Assembly (NCBI GenBank): GCA_902475005.1
Contig: CABRXV010000095.1
Span: 1-5,988 of the forward strand
Reading direction: 5' to 3'
Source of the DNA: CABRXV01 sp900754955
GTDB lineage: Bacteria; Actinomycetota; Coriobacteriia; Coriobacteriales; Eggerthellaceae
Length of the DNA stretch: 5,988 nucleotides
Shown: piece by piece, positions 5,610-5,988 of the stretch
Position numbering within the stretch: the stretch's first letter is position 1
Layout of the letters: each line of letters begins with the position of its first letter
Program-made: the position numbers and the translations under genes
Notes under the pieces: model-generated
The model's input: the letters and a program-made list of their open reading frames with translations, nothing else
Database searches by the model: none
Told to the model about the DNA's origin: nothing

Positions 5610-5640
5610 CCGCTTCTCTTGGGAAGCGGCGCCTTGGCGC
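5610..5640 (-). terminator. Tandem hairpins just after pyrE, possible weak terminator
   Basis: Reading leftward, 17 bases after the pyrE stop, comes the palindrome GCGCCTTGGCGC (5640-5629), then the stem CCGCTTC/GAAGCGG (5610-5616 and 5623-5629) around a 6-base loop. There is no T-run beyond 5610, so efficient intrinsic termination is doubtful; transcript stabilisation or a Rho-linked end are alternatives. Confidence 0.35.
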
Positions 5641-5657
5641 GGAAAGAGTCCGCGACC

Positions 5658-5988
5658 CTACGCCTTCGCGCCGTACTGCGCATAGTACGCGTCGAGCGCG
5701 GCCTTCACCTCGTCGTCAATCACCACGCGCCCCGCCACCTCGCGGTTGTGCAGGTGCTCGGTCACCTCGGCCATGCTCACGATGGACGCCACGGGGAAGC
5801 CGTACTTCTCCTGTACCTCCTGCTGGGCGGTCACCACGCCGCCCTTGCCGACCTCCATGCGGTTGAGCGACACGATGAGTCCCTTGATCTCGACGTTCGC
5901 CGCGCCGGTGACAATGGGGTACGTCTCGTCGATCGACTTGCCCGACGTGGTGACGTCCTCCACCATGATCACGCGGTCGCCGTCATGC
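5658..5988 (-). CDS. pyrE: Orotate phosphoribosyltransferase, C-terminal part (5' end beyond the window)
   Basis: 109 residues are visible, read leftward from the window edge to the TAG at 5660-5658. The product transfers the ribose-5-phosphate of PRPP to orotate, giving OMP in de novo pyrimidine synthesis (EC 2.4.2.10). The visible part opens with HDGDRVIMVEDVTTSGKS: the remains of the flexible-loop HG motif, then the PRPP-binding signature of type I phosphoribosyltransferases with the acidic pair ED. After it come IKGLIVSLNRMEVGKG and KYGFPVASIVSMAEVTEHL, typical of the OPRT C-terminal half. The family is usually 190-230 aa, so roughly half is missing on the right. A GTG at 5972 is in frame but lies inside the conserved domain and is not the true start. 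No other pyr gene is visible. Confidence 0.93.
   Translation of the reverse strand, partial: HDGDRVIMVEDVTTSGKSIDETYPIVTGAANVEIKGLIVSLNRMEVGKGGVVTAQQEVQEKYGFPVASIVSMAEVTEHLHNREVAGRVVIDDEVKAALDAYYAQYGAKA

Overview
The window is GC-rich bacterial DNA. Third codon positions are strongly G/C biased, Shine-Dalgarno sites are of the AAGGAGG/AGGGAG type, genes are tightly packed, and the tRNA gene encodes its CCA end. Together with the protein flavour (DegV, a COG1313-type radical SAM protein, a eukaryote-like long nicotinate phosphoribosyltransferase), this suggests an anaerobic high-GC Gram-positive, most likely class Coriobacteriia (Eggerthellaceae). That assignment is inference; no marker gene is present to settle it.

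Layout. Positions 1-162 are a leader of uncertain content, with a possible start of a divergent membrane protein. A rightward gene set follows. It starts with pncB (163-1617, nicotinate phosphoribosyltransferase, NAD salvage). After a hairpin-rich 147-base gap comes a compact block: a DegV-family fatty-acid-binding protein (1765-2694), a strongly degenerate member of the beta-hydroxyacid dehydrogenase family with an Asp/His-rich tail (2695-3669), and a COG1313 (PflX-like) radical SAM protein (3682-4680). The stop of the DegV gene touches the start of the next gene, and the radical SAM gene follows after 12 bases, so these three are very likely co-transcribed and translationally coupled.

Positions 4681-5343 hold no gene I can support. 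They contain a hairpin that may end the rightward operon and, most notably, a lower-GC element of about 152 bp (4946-5097) built as a long imperfect palindrome with 21-bp terminal arms matching at 20 positions. A strong bidirectional intrinsic terminator (5344-5380) follows.

The right end is leftward: a tRNA-Thr(UGU) gene (5457-5383) with its own probable promoter, and upstream of it the C-terminal part of pyrE (orotate phosphoribosyltransferase), whose N-terminus lies beyond the window. The two gene sets converge on the terminator and palindrome region. Two enzymes here, PncB and PyrE, both consume PRPP, but they lie in opposite orientations and nothing shows joint control.

The most unusual items are the probable pseudo-dehydrogenase with lost cofactor and catalytic residues, placed between a lipid-binding protein and a radical SAM enzyme, and the 152-bp palindromic element.
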